Part shown: positions 54,718-64,000 of the stretch, in pieces
Position numbering within the stretch: the first letter of the stretch is position 1
Layout of the letters: every line of letters starts with the position of its first letter
The notes under the pieces: model-generated
Database searches by the model: none
Seen by the model: the letters and a program-made list of their open reading frames with translations, nothing else
Told to the model about the DNA's origin: nothing
Position numbers and translations under genes: made by a program
Assembly (NCBI RefSeq): GCF_028640845.1
Contig: NC_080539.1
Span: forward strand, 371,177,733 to 371,241,732
Origin: Ahaetulla prasina
Taxonomy: Eukaryota; Chordata; Lepidosauria; Squamata; Colubridae
Direction: 5' to 3'
Length of the DNA: 64,000 bases

Positions 54718-55256
54718 TCACAATTCTTAAGTTAGCAATACGATTGTTACGTCAATCTTTTTATTTATTTATTTACATTTATATCCCGCCCTTCTCCGAA
54801 GACTCAGGGCGGCTTACAGTGTGTAAGGCAATCTGGCTTCCTCGTTGAATTCACTCGTCAGAAGGTCACAAAAGGGAATCAACCTGACGCCGGGTACACT
54901 ACGACCATCGCTGCAACCGTCATAAATACAAGTCAGTTGCCAAGCACCTCAATTTTGATCATGTGACATGGAGATGAGCGGTGGGTTTCACTTACCTTTG
55001 CTATTGGTTTGCTCACAAACGCCCCACTTCTGCAAATGCGCAGAGCATATTTGACGATATCCGGGCGTGTGGGCGGAGCCTCCCGCTGCTGCTGCTACCA
55101 GTTCGCACAAATCAGGGTAAACCAGTTGCAACCCATCACTGACAGGGATGCTGCATCGATTGTAAGTGTGAAAAACATTCATAAGTCAATTTTTTCAGTG
55201 CTGCCGTAACTTCGAGTGGTCACTAAACGGACGGTTGTAATTCGAGGATTACCGAT
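54718..55256 (-). mobile_element. Tigger-like MITE with SINE tail and hAT insertions
   Basis: 54,762-54,828 is a SINE 3' end fragment. MITE sequence lies at 54,829-54,970 and 55,142-55,256 (ends GTAATTCGAGGATTACC). A hAT piece (54,978-55,141; CGGTGGGTTTCAC to CAACCCATCACTG) lies between. Confidence 0.6.
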
Positions 55257-55877
55257 TTGAATTTTTTGCAGGCCTGTATATTTGAGCAATTTTTTTCACC
55301 TGGAAGGAATGAAAACTCTTTCCTGCCGGGGGGGGGAACCCTCACTCCAGAAACTGCAAGTCAATTCTTGTACCAAGATTTTGGAAATAAAAATTGAAAA
55401 TCAACCGTATCTCTAATCACATTAGTGTAACAGACCGGGAATCCCATTCAACATTAAAACCAACATTTGCGTCGATCAATATTTACCCTTTTTTAAAAAA
55501 AATAAAAATAAAAAAATAAAAAAAATAACAAATCTAAGCAACACCCGATATGGTAATATTTGCATGAGTCATATTTTATTCATGTTTAAAGCGCTCCAGC
55601 AGTTGTTTCATTCATCAAAGTGTACAATGTTGTCACTTTGTTCTAAATGCGCGCTGCCTCGGGCAGAAGGCCGATTGAATGGGGTGGGGTTTTAACAGCC
55701 GGTAAATATATATGTGTGTGTGTGTGTGTAGGATCAGATTTGTACAGCTACGATCCAAGAAAGGTGTCTAAGGACCACGATTTGGCTGATTAAATATGAT
55801 TAACTTCCCAGAAGAAAATTAGGGTGGGGTGGGGGGTTTGTTTTAAAGGAATCTGAAAACCAGCTAGGCCAGGGGGC
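55257..55877. other. Unassigned AT-rich sequence
   Basis: No gene is recognised. 55,560-55,650 has unusual low-repeat sequence (ATTTGCATGAGTCATATT); a TG run lies at 55,711-55,729. Confidence 0.35.
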
Positions 55878-55885
55878 GTTAAAAT

Positions 55886-56247
55886 CAGTGGTGGGATTCA
55901 GCCAGTTCGCACCTATTCGGGAGAACCGGTTGCTAACTTTCTAAGCAGTTCGGAGAACCGGAAGAAATCTTATTTTATTTTTTCCCACTTTACAGGGCTA
56001 ATCCTGTAAGGAAGGCAGGAAGGAAACATTCTGGTGGTATTTCTAGCCTCGTCTTTATTGCCCTGCTTACAGAAACTGCCTCTCTGCTTAACCCTTAGTA
56101 CATTGTAACAGCTAAGGTGAAGCACCCATCGACGTGAGTGACCTTGAGTTGGCCACCCCAACATGGTCACATGACCACTGAGCCATACCTACCCGGTGGT
56201 CATTAGCGCAGAGAACCGGTTGTTAAATTATTTGAATCCCACCACTG
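55886..56247. mobile_element. hAT MITE of the CAGTGGTGGGATTC family
   Basis: 362 bp. Ends CAGTGGTGGGATTCAGCC and TTTGAATCCCACCACTG. The flanking GTTAAAAT and GTTAAACT match at 7 of 8. Confidence 0.85.
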
Positions 56248-56912
56248 GTTAAACTCAAGGCCCAGGGGCCGGATATGGCCCAAGGGGTGTTTAGATCAGG
56301 CCTGCGGGGCTTCCCTAGAAATAGCAAAGGATCGGCCCGCAGTGGTTTGCCAGCAAAAACAGATCTCGGGAGCCAAATTTCGCTGACAAAACGCTCTGGC
56401 CATCACAGGCACCCCCGGGACGAGTGACGTCGAGGTGACACACCCACCCTGGCCACACCCACCCACCCCAGCCCCCCAAGGTCAAACACAACCCTGATGC
56501 GACCCTCAATGAAATCGAGTTTGACAACCCTGATCTAGACTGACCCTACATTTTATGCAAAAATTGCGGCATTCCACTACAGCAGGGGTCAGCAACCTGC
56601 CGCTCTGGAGCCACATGCGGCTCTTTTACCCCTCAGCTGCGGCTCCCTGTCACTCAAAATATGCATCGCAAGCACCAATGTGCGACACCCACCGGCATGC
56701 GATTTATTGAGCTTTTAAACCCCCGGTAGGCCAACCACGGATAAATCCCAAGAAAAGAAAAGTTTCAGAAGAAAACAGAACGTTTAGTTCAACTGCATAT
56801 GCTAGTTTTGTGGCCGCTTAAGAAATATGTCAGGCACAGGAAGGGTTTTGTGGCTCCCGGTGTTTTCTTTCCTGTGGGAAACGGGTCCAAATGGCTCTTG
56901 GGTCCAAATGGC
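56248..56912. mobile_element. Two further hAT-like remnants
   Basis: 56,260-56,540 resembles the CAGGGGTGTCAAAC element at 9,320 (TCAATGAAATCGAGTTTGAC at its end). 56,583 begins CAGGGGTCAGCAACCTGC and runs to about 56,912 with no matching right end. Confidence 0.6.
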
Positions 56913-57540
56913 TCTAACTCAGTAAGCTCAAACTGCCCAAGGAGCTGCTGATCCAATTCTACAGAGGAATTATTGAGTCTGTCATTTGCACCTCTATAAC
57001 TGTCTGGTTCGGTTCTGCAACCCAACAAGAAAAACACAGACTTCAGAGGATAATTAGAACTGCAGAAAAAATAATTGCTACCAACCTGCCTTCCATTGAG
57101 GACCTGTATACTGTACGAATCAAGAAGAGGGCCGTGAAAATATTTGCAGATCCCTCGCATCCTGGACATAAACTGTTTCAACTCCTACCCTCAAAACGAC
57201 GCTATAGAGCACTGCACACCAGAACAACTAGACACAAGAACAGTTTTTCCCCGAAGGCCATCACTCTGCTAAACAAATAATTCCCTCAACACTGTCAGAC
57301 TATTTACTGAATCTGCACTACTATTAATCGTTCCATAGTTCCCATCACCAATCTCTTTCCACTTATGACTGTATGACTATAACTTGTTGCTGGCAATCCT
57401 TATGATTTATATTGATATATTGACCATCAATTGTGTTGTAAATGTTGTACCTTGATGAACGTATCTTTTCTTTTATGTACACTGAGAGCATATGCACCAA
57501 GACAAATTCCTTGTGTATCCAATCACACTTGGCCAATAAA
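56913..57540 (+). mobile_element. L2/Rex-like LINE (family gamma, copy 2)
   Basis: Truncated on the left at CTCAGTAAGCTC. Nearly identical to 31,006-31,620, including the 3' untranslated part. The codon that is TGA in copy 1 is intact here, so the frame runs to the stop near 57,280. The end CACTTGGCCAATAAAATT passes directly into (CTATT)n. Confidence 0.9.
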
Positions 57541-57586
57541 ATTCTATTCTATTCTATTCTATTCTATTCTATTCTATTCTATTCTT
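57541..57586 (+). repeat. (ATTCT)n microsatellite grown from the LINE tail
   Basis: About nine perfect ATTCT units at the 3' end of the LINE. Seeding of AATAG-type repeats by LINE 3' ends has been reported for snakes. Confidence 0.95.
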
Positions 57587-57599
57587 TGAGTGTTTAAGG

Positions 57600-57905
57600 T
57601 CGCAGACCTCTGCGCTACAGTGTTTCTCAAACTTGGTCCCTTTAAAAGAGGAGGGCACGGGGTTGGACTAAACGACCTCCAAGGTCCCTTCCAACTCTGA
57701 TATTATTATTATTATTATTGTTGTTGTTGTTGTTGTTGTTGTTATTATTATTATTATTATTATTACTTCAATTCCCAGAATTCCCCAACCAAACCAGCAG
57801 GCTAGGGAATTCTGGGAGTTGACGTCCACCTGTCTTAAACGGGGCCAAATTTGAGAAAGGTGGCTGGAGAATTCTGGGAGTTGAAGTCCCATCTTCAAGC
57901 AAACA
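57600..57905 (+). mobile_element. CR1 tail, (ATT)n-(GTT)n repeat and MITE-arm copies
   Basis: 57,655-57,700 is a CR1 3' end (GGTTGGACTAAACGACCTCC). It leads into (ATT)n, (GTT)n and (ATT)n at 57,703-57,767. 57,768-57,900 holds arms of the palindromic MITE in both orientations. Confidence 0.8.
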
Positions 57906-58070
57906 AGGTTGAAAAAACACTTTTTTAAAAGGTTCAGGAACACAGAGATGTAGCGCAGAGTTGCAGATGCTACAAGGTGCTTCTGCTGCCTCGGAAATGG
58001 CCACTGAGATGGAACACACAGCCCTGTGTAGCGCAGTTGAAAGCTGTAGTAACAACTTCCGTTGGAAGTA
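57906..58070. other. Unassigned sequence
   Basis: No match recognised. Confidence 0.3.
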
Positions 58071-58470
58071 CAAGCAGTCCTTGACTTATGATCAAAATTG
58101 GCACCGGAACGTCTGAGGCTGAGCAAGAAGGCTGCTAGCTGAGTTGTGCCCAAATTTACCGTTTATCCCATGGACGTTAAGTGAGTCACTGCAGTTCTTA
58201 ACTGAATCCTGTGGTTGTTAAGCAAACCCTCCGTTGATTTTGCTTGTGGGAAGCCAGCTGGGAAGGTTACAAATGGTGATCGTGTGACCCCCCAAAATAG
58301 TGCAACTGTCATAAATACTTCCCAGTTGCCAAGCGTCTAAATTTTGATCCCATGGGACTCCTGTGATGGTCATAAGTACGAGGACTGGTCTTAAGCCACC
58401 TTTTTCAGCGTCGTTGTAACTTCAAATGGTCGGTAAATGAATGGTTGTTTGTCCAGGACTAGCTGTATGG
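58071..58470 (-). mobile_element. Tigger-like MITE, complete but diverged
   Basis: AAGCAGTCCTTGACTTATG at the left and TTTGTCCAGGACTAGCTGTA at the right. Confidence 0.7.
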
Positions 58471-58985
58471 AAGTTTCCGCTCCGATACTGCTACAGGATA
58501 TTATCAATCTTTCCCGAAACTGCCATCAATTTATAAACAGAAATGTGACTAAAACTAACAAAGACACGGGAAGAACAATTAACTGTATTTAATCAGTCGC
58601 ATTTTAATTAAGCTCTCAGCATAAATTAAATTACACCCAATTCGGTTCTCATCCTGGTCTTCCTTTCCTTTTTCCTCTCTCTTCTTTTTCATTCCCGCTC
58701 TTCTTCCTTCCTTCCTTCCTCCTTTTTCCTTTCCTTGTTTTTCTTTCCTGTTTTTCTGTTCTTTCTCTCTCTCCTTTTTTCTCTCTTCCTTTCATTCCCT
58801 TTCTTTCCTTTTCTTCTTTTTTCTTTCTCTCTCCTTTCTCTTTCTCCTGCTCTTCTCTTGTTCTTTTTTTTTTTCTTTCTTCCTTTTTTCATTCTTCCTT
58901 TTTTCTTTCCCTCCCTCCTTTTTCTTTTTCTTTATTTCTCTCTTCCTTCCTTCCTTCCTTTCTTCTTTCCTTCCTTCCTTTACTC
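58471..58985 (+). repeat. Unassigned sequence and pyrimidine tract
   Basis: 58,471-58,660 is AT-rich and unassigned; 58,665-58,985 is a mixed CT tract. No gene. Confidence 0.85.
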
Positions 58986-59037
58986 CAACATTGCCTTTGG
59001 CCACTAAAATGCCAACTATAGCCCTTATCTACAAATT

Positions 59038-59301
59038 ATTTTTTTAATTTGCATTTATATCCCGCCCTTCTCCGAAGACTCAGGGCGGCTTACACTATGT
59101 TAGCAATAGTCTTCATTCTATTTGTATATTTATATACAAAGTCAACTTATTGCCCCCAACAATCTGGGTCCTCATTTTACCTACCTTATAAAGGATGGAA
59201 GGCTGAGTCAACCTTGGGCCTGGTGGGACTAGAACCTGCAGTAATTGCAGGCAGCTGCTGTTAATAACAGACTGCATTAGCAATCTGAGCCACAGAGGCC
59301 C
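59038..59301 (-). mobile_element. Sauria-type tRNA SINE (copy 8)
   Basis: Left TATCCCGCCCTTCTCCGAAG; right B-box region GGTGGGACTAGAACCTGCAG and head AGCCACAGAGGCCCC. Confidence 0.85.
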
Positions 59302-59534
59302 CGCTCATGCTATATAAAATATGTTTATGCTCCCCCCCCCCGAAAGAATTCACCTCTTCCTCTCAAATTTGGATTTAAGTTCCTCAGCCACCTTGATCAA
59401 TTTTCTATGGAGAGGCTCCATGTTAGTTAAACCTCTTTTGAAAATGGGACTTGCTGGTTTGGAGCAAAGACATGCAAGGGGAACATTAAATTGCTGATGG
59501 GGAGGGGTTGGGGTTGGGGAAATAAAACAGAAAG
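59302..59534. other. Unassigned sequence
   Basis: Nothing recognised. Confidence 0.3.
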
Positions 59535-60360
59535 TTCTAGTGAGTTCTAGTCCCGCCTTGGGCGTGAAAGTCAGAGGGGTGACTTTGGGCCAATCACCAG
59601 AGGACGGTGAGTTTTAGTCCCGTCTTAGACATGGAAGTCAGCTAGGTGACTCCTGGCCAATCACCAGGAGATGGCGAGTTCTAGTCCCACCTTAGACATG
59701 AAAGTCAGCTGGGCGCTTTGGGGCCAATCACCAGGAGACGGCGAGTTCTAATCCCACCTGAGAAATGAAGGTTAGTTGGGTGCTTTGGAGCCAATCACCA
59801 GGAGATAGCGAGTTCTAGCCCCACCTTAGACATGAAAGTCAGCTGCATGATTTGGGGCCAATCACCAGGAGACAGTGAGTTCTAGTCCCACCTTAGACAT
59901 GAAAGTCAGCTGCATGATTTGGGGCCAATCACCAGGAGATGGTGAGTTCTAGTCCCACCTTAGACATGAACGTCAGCTGGGTGATTTGGGGCCAATCACC
60001 AGGAGACAGTGAGTTCTAGTCCCACCTTAGACATGAACGTCAGCTGCGTGATTTGGGGCCAATCACCAGGAGACGGTGAGTTCTAGTCCCGCTTTAGACA
60101 TGGAAGTCAGCTAGGTGACTCCTGGCCAATCACCAGGAGATGGTAAATTCTAATCCCACCTTACACATGAAATTCAGCTGGGTGATTTGGGACCAATCAC
60201 CAGGAGACGGCGAGTTCTAGTCCTGCCTGAGACATGAACGTTATTTGGGTGTTTTGGGGCCAATCACTAGGAGATGGTGAGTTCTAGTCTCACCTGAGAA
60301 ATGAAGGTTAGCTGGGTGCTTTGGGGCCAATCACCAGGAGACGGTGAGCTCTAGTCCCAA
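59535..60360 (+). repeat. Second array of the SINE-derived 67-bp satellite
   Basis: About 13 units with GAGTTCTAGTCCC at a spacing of 66-68 bp, each with GACATGAAAGTCAGCTG and GGGCCAATCACCAGGAGA. Orientation is opposite to the 4.7-8.2-kb array, and divergence between units is higher. Confidence 0.95.
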
Positions 60361-60512
60361 AAGTCAGCTGGGTGACTTTGGGCCAGTCCCTGCCTCTCAG
60401 CCCAACCCACCTCACAGGGTTGTTGTGGGGAAAATAAGAGGAGAAAGGAGTATGAGCGATATTCAGCACCTTGAGTGACTTATACAATAATAAGGGTTAT
60501 AATAATGATGCT
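60361..60512 (+). mobile_element. SINE 3' body adjoining the satellite
   Basis: CTCAGCCCAACCCACCTCAC, then AGGGTTGTTGTGGGGAAAAT and a poor A-rich end; the same body follows the first array. Confidence 0.8.
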
Positions 60513-61247
60513 TTTTTTTACACCCATTGTTTCTTGACAACCTGGTAAGCACTCTGAATATTTACATGTGAGTAAAATACCAAGAGAAGAAGGAGGAAAT
60601 CCACTCACCATGCATCCATGTTAATTGTTTCTTCTCCGTTGCCCTTCTAGTGAAGGGCAGGATATAAATATTTCAAACATTATTTTTTTAATGATTAATA
60701 ACACCATTTTTTTTAGGGATGTCAGCATTCTCTTCAAAATTACAGCAAAATTCAAGGACAACCTATGGAGACTTACTTAGAAGAAAGTTTCCTGTGAGTT
60801 CACACAACCAGATAACCCTGTTTCTTGTCACTGGAATCCCTACCTCAAGATCAGATCTATAGCTTCCCTCCTTAAGAACTACCTAACATTCGTGGTTTAA
60901 TTTTGCCCCTTCCATCTTGTGGTCCCCCACCAGCCTCAAGGAAGAATCCTAGAGAATCTTGGGTCATTACAATCCCCAGATTTGGAAATTATTTTGCTTT
61001 CTCCACGTTATTAAAAAAGACATCGGCTCTTATCAACTCACTGTACTTGGTCCACCAACTTTGTGGGATGAATAGGGTTGAAGTAGCTATGATTGATGGC
61101 TTCCTGTGGAGACTCATAACTGGAATTGGAAAGCACGTGGATGGAGCGTGGCTACGCTAAATCTGGCTGGTTGTGGTTTAATCCCATCAGATAATGGCTT
61201 AATCCGGCTCACTCCCCAGTGAGTTGTAGATGTGCATTCTGCAACTA
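60513..61247. other. Unassigned, apparently low-copy sequence
   Basis: The frame at 60,903-61,157 (85 codons) has no recognised domain. No splice or promoter signal supports a gene. Confidence 0.35.
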
Positions 61248-61248
61248 A

Positions 61249-61708
61249 AGGTAGTCCTTGACTTACAACCGTTCGCTTAGTAAGCATGAAGATGAATAAA
61301 TGTGTCCCAGGATGATGTCGCAGGACCCAATCTGGTTAATTTAGTGATTGTTCGAAGTTACAACGGCCCTGAAAAAAGTGATTTATGACCGTTTTTCAGA
61401 GGTTCGACTACTGCAGCATCCCCAGGGTCACGCGATCAAAATTCAAACGCTTGGCAACCGACTCGTATTTATGACGGCCCAAATGTCCCGGGATCACGTG
61501 ATCCCCTTCTGCGACCTTCTGACAAGCAAAGCCGATGGGGAAGCCAGATTCACTTAACGGCCGTGTGACTTAACGACTGCAGCGTTTCACTGAACAGCTG
61601 CGGCAAGAAGAGTCGTAAAACGGGGCAAAGTTCACCGAATGTCTCTCTCCTGGTCACATCAGTTTTGGCCTCCAATTTTTGTGGTCCTAAAGCGAGGACT
61701 AGCCGTAT
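61249..61708 (+). mobile_element. Tigger-like MITE
   Basis: AGGTAGTCCTTGACTTACAACC at the left (61,250-61,271) and AAGCGAGGACTAGCCG at the right; a small internal insertion lies at about 61,280-61,340. Confidence 0.7.
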
Positions 61709-61777
61709 CCACCTGCAAGGTTAAGCCATTATTTGACGGGATTGCACCACAAACTGGCTCATTTAGTGCAATCACAC

Positions 61778-61960
61778 CAGTAGCGGGTTTCAGTTTTGGC
61801 CGCTACTGGTTCGCTGGTGGGCGTGCGTGTTTGCGTGATGTTTCTGCCCATGCGCAGAAGCTTCTGAGCGTGTGCAGAGACGTCCGGGTGGGCGGGCGGA
61901 GCCTCCTGCCGCCACTACAGGTTCGCCTGATCCCGGCGAACAGGTAGCAACCCACCACTG
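61778..61960. mobile_element. hAT MITE of the CAGTRGYGGGTTTC family
   Basis: 183 bp. Ends CAGTAGCGGGTTTCAG and GCAACCCACCACTG. The flanking AATCACAC and AAACACAC match at 7 of 8, although the right one lies in a (CA)n run. Confidence 0.8.
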
Positions 61961-62040
61961 AAACACACACACACACACACACACGCACCATGTGCTTTCC
62001 AAACCAGAGCAGCCAGATCCACGCAGGTGGCTACCGTCCC

Positions 62041-62380
62041 TGTCCTAATAATAATAATAATAATAATAATAATTATTATTATTATTATTATTTATTATTA
62101 TTATTTTTCGTATTTTTATACCGCCCTTCTCCGAAGACTCAGGACGGTGTACAGCAGAAATAAAACATAAATACCGAAAAAATTTAAAATACAATAAACA
62201 ATTAAGAATCTGATTCAATAAGCTGAAGAATTAAAAATTTCTAGGTAAAAATTAACAAAATAGAATTAATTCTCTTAAAACCCCATTAAAACAACTCAAT
62301 TAAAAACTGCATCGTTAGGCCAGCCCTGCTTGGTGAAAAAAGAAGGTTTTGAGCTGGCGCTTAAAGGTCCGAAGATAATA
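62041..62380 (-). mobile_element. L2-like LINE 3' end with (AAT)n-(ATT)n
   Basis: A self-complementary AAT/ATT microsatellite at 62,046-62,108, then ATACCGCCCTTCTCCGAAG and the A-rich tail. Last coding residues lie near 62,340-62,375. Confidence 0.75.
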
Positions 62381-62639
62381 TTCCTTTTTACTTACTCTTT
62401 TCATCTATCCAAATTATGTTTATACTGCTACCTGTTATCTTATTCATAAATAAAGAAAAGAAACAAATAAACCATCAATGATGGTTTCTGCAATCACCGC
62501 TCACACCAAAAAAAACTGGTGTGCGTGTGGACCCAATGATAGTAATTGGCCCAAAAATACACATCAATGATCAGATTTCAAGGCTCAGGCGCCTAACCTT
62601 TAAAGAAAGCCGCCGCCCCCCCCCAAAAAAACCCCTTCC
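62381..62639. other. Unassigned sequence upstream of the CpG island
   Basis: No repeat or gene is recognised. Confidence 0.35.
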
Positions 62640-63275
62640 TCATCCTGGCTTAATGTAAGCTCCGCCCCCTCAATACAAACTCGGTTTGCCCTATTGACCC
62701 GCCTCGACGCCCGCGGGCGCCACGTGCCAGCCTCGCCTTCCCTCCCACCCCGCCCCGCCCCGTCCCCGCCCCCTCGATTTGCATTTTCACACCTTCCCCT
62801 CTCCCCATTGGCTGTTTCAACCCCCCCCCCGCGCGCGCGCGCGCGTCCTCCGGCCCCTCCTTTTTTTTTTTCCCCCTCCACAATACCGCCCGGGGCGGTG
62901 ACGTCACCGCCTTCCTTCTCGGGCTCCTGGCCGCGGCCCCGCCCCTCGGCCCCTTCTCCTTTTGTGTGTGTGTGTGTGCGCGCGCGCTCGAAGGGGAGGG
63001 GAGGGGGAGAGACCGGCTCGCGGGTCACGCCTCCCGAGTGACGTCAGCCGGCGGAGGCTCGGGGAATGACATCACCTGCGAGGGTGGCAGCTGGTTGTCC
63101 GGGCGGGAGCGCGAGCCGCAGTGTCCCCCGCCCCTCCCCGCCTCCGGCGTGCAAGAGCATCCTTTTTTTTTTTTTTTTCGGCTGGGAGGGGAAGCCCCCG
63201 AGTCGGTCCTTTTTTTGGGGGAGGGGGGGGGGGGGGGGAGGGGGGGGGGAAAAAAAGAAGACGCCGCGCGGGAGG

Positions 63276-63350
63276 ATGGGGGGCTTTCCATGCAGCTTCT
63301 CCAACCCGGGCGAGGATGTGAACCCGGGCGGCGCAAGCGGCAAAGAGCAG
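63276..63350 (+). CDS. Candidate first coding exon of an unrecognised gene (25 codons)
   Basis: An ATG at 63,276 with A at -3 and G at +4 opens a 25-codon frame that ends exactly at CAG/GTAAGG (donor at 63,351), leaving phase 0. The product begins MGGFPCSFSNPGED. Gly2 with a small residue at position 6 fits a possible N-myristoylation site next to a cysteine that could be palmitoylated; this is inference. The frame is also open upstream to 63,066, so an earlier start is possible, but its context is weaker. It lies 200-380 bp downstream of the CRE cluster. I do not recognise the protein and the remaining exons are outside the window. It could also be a noncoding first exon. Confidence 0.5.
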
Positions 63351-64000
63351 GTAAGGCGAGGCTTCCGGGGCGGGAGGGGAGGCTTGCAAAAAAAAAAATT
63401 AAAAAATGGGGGATAGGAAATCGCGGGGTCCTTGCAGTTTTAAACCCCCTACCTCGCTTCTTTGCAAAGGATGGGAGAGGGCACCCCGGTTGCTGGGCGA
63501 TCGCTGAAAGATGGGAAGTGGGGAGGGGAGGGGAGGGGGGGGGAGAAAGATCCACGATCCCTTTGCTTTTCCTTTCTTCCCCCCCCCCCCACTTCCCTCC
63601 CTCCCTCCCCACAATTATGTCGGAAGCTCCATCGCGATGGGGAGGGGCGCAGTGGTTAGGAGAAGCGATTGTGTGGGATGAGGGTGATGGGTTTTGTGGT
63701 GGGGTGGGGTGGGGGGAGGAGGGTGGGGAGGGGATCGAAGCTCTGCCCACCTGGTTGCATCCCCCCCCTCCCCACACACACACACCTCTCCCTTCCCCTC
63801 CTCGCTTTTTTTTTTAATTGCATTGCTTTGCTAAGGGCGGCGGGGGTGGGGGGGCGCCGAAGGGGGTCATGCACCCATGCATCCAAGCATGCATGGAGAG
63901 GGGGGGCGGTTTCGGGGGGTCTCGCCGAAGAGGCGCCGCGGTTGCAACCTGAAGCAGCTTGGAGGAGGGAGTGAAGAGAGAGGCAGGTTGCAAAACGCTT
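63351..64000 (+). other. Candidate first intron, GC-rich
   Basis: Sequence after the donor is CpG-rich with poly-G and poly-C runs and a short CA repeat (63,773-63,784). Open frames on both strands follow base composition and show no domain. Confidence 0.45.

Larger units (their letters stand above)
62640..64000 (+). promoter_or_regulatory. CpG island with CRE-rich promoter
   Basis: GC content and CpG density jump at about 62,640 and stay high to the window end. Visible sites: E-box CACGTG (62,721-62,726), GC boxes (about 62,749-62,773), octamer ATTTGCAT (62,777-62,784), inverted CCAAT (62,807-62,811), a GCGCGC run (62,831-62,844), perfect CREs TGACGTCA at 62,899-62,906 and 63,039-63,046, and TGACATCA at 63,067-63,074. 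No TATA box is evident. This is the layout of a TATA-less vertebrate promoter responsive to CREB/ATF factors; the start site and even the main direction are inferred. Confidence 0.8.

Noticed and set aside
60903..61157. Small protein gene of 85 codons
   Set aside because: No recognisable domain and no supporting signals.
63025..63817. Long frames of 252-283 codons on both strands of the CpG island
   Set aside because: Stop codons are rare in GC-rich DNA; the frames overlap each other and run through poly-G/poly-A runs. Only the 25-codon exon with a donor was kept.

Overview
The window looks like a squamate reptile genome, most probably a snake. No prokaryotic or organellar gene is present. 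The evidence is a dense mix of Sauria-type tRNA SINEs, CR1 and L2/L3-like LINEs, hAT and pogo/Tigger-like MITEs, solo LTRs, and very abundant microsatellites, including a GATA tract and an ATTCT tract grown from a LINE tail. Species and genus cannot be read from the sequence.

Almost the whole window (1 to about 62,600) is non-genic. From left to right: 0-4.7 kb holds nested repeats with two solo LTRs; 4.69-8.17 kb is a 67-bp satellite of about 52 units; 9-13 kb holds hAT elements, SINE, LINE and a (TTC)n tract; 13-16 kb has a CR1 copy, a 1-kb pyrimidine tract and (GATA)n; 16-25 kb has minisatellites, hAT elements and an L3-like LINE broken by two insertions; 25-30 kb has pyrimidine tracts and a tandem LTR-leader-LTR-leader locus; 30-36 kb has LINE copies, two LTRs of one family and a purine tract; 37-43 kb has Tigger-like MITEs, more solo LTRs and a four-level nest; 44-52 kb has GGAAA tracts and a 37-bp minisatellite; 52-62 kb has hAT elements, LTRs, a second LINE copy and a second array of the 67-bp satellite.

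The only strong sign of a host gene is at the right edge (about 62,640-64,000). It is a CpG island with two perfect CRE sites and one near-match, an octamer, an inverted CCAAT box, an E-box and GC boxes. It is followed by a 25-codon candidate first coding exon (63,276-63,350) in good Kozak context, ending at a strong splice donor. I do not recognise the protein; the rest of the gene lies outside the window.

The most interesting signal is a set of related solo LTRs (families A to E, 5-bp target duplications where both ends are clear, TGTTGTG-type ends). In these the U3 region carries one open reading frame. It starts just after a splice-acceptor-like site close to the LTR 5' end, is acidic and proline-rich, and closes with an arginine-rich tail just before the TATA box. 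The protein pattern seems to persist between families whose DNA has diverged. Other structural findings are a satellite made from the inside of a SINE at two loci, minisatellites made from MITE arms, hAT elements inserted side by side at one shared 8-bp target, and a SINE joining a tRNA head to a CR1 tail.
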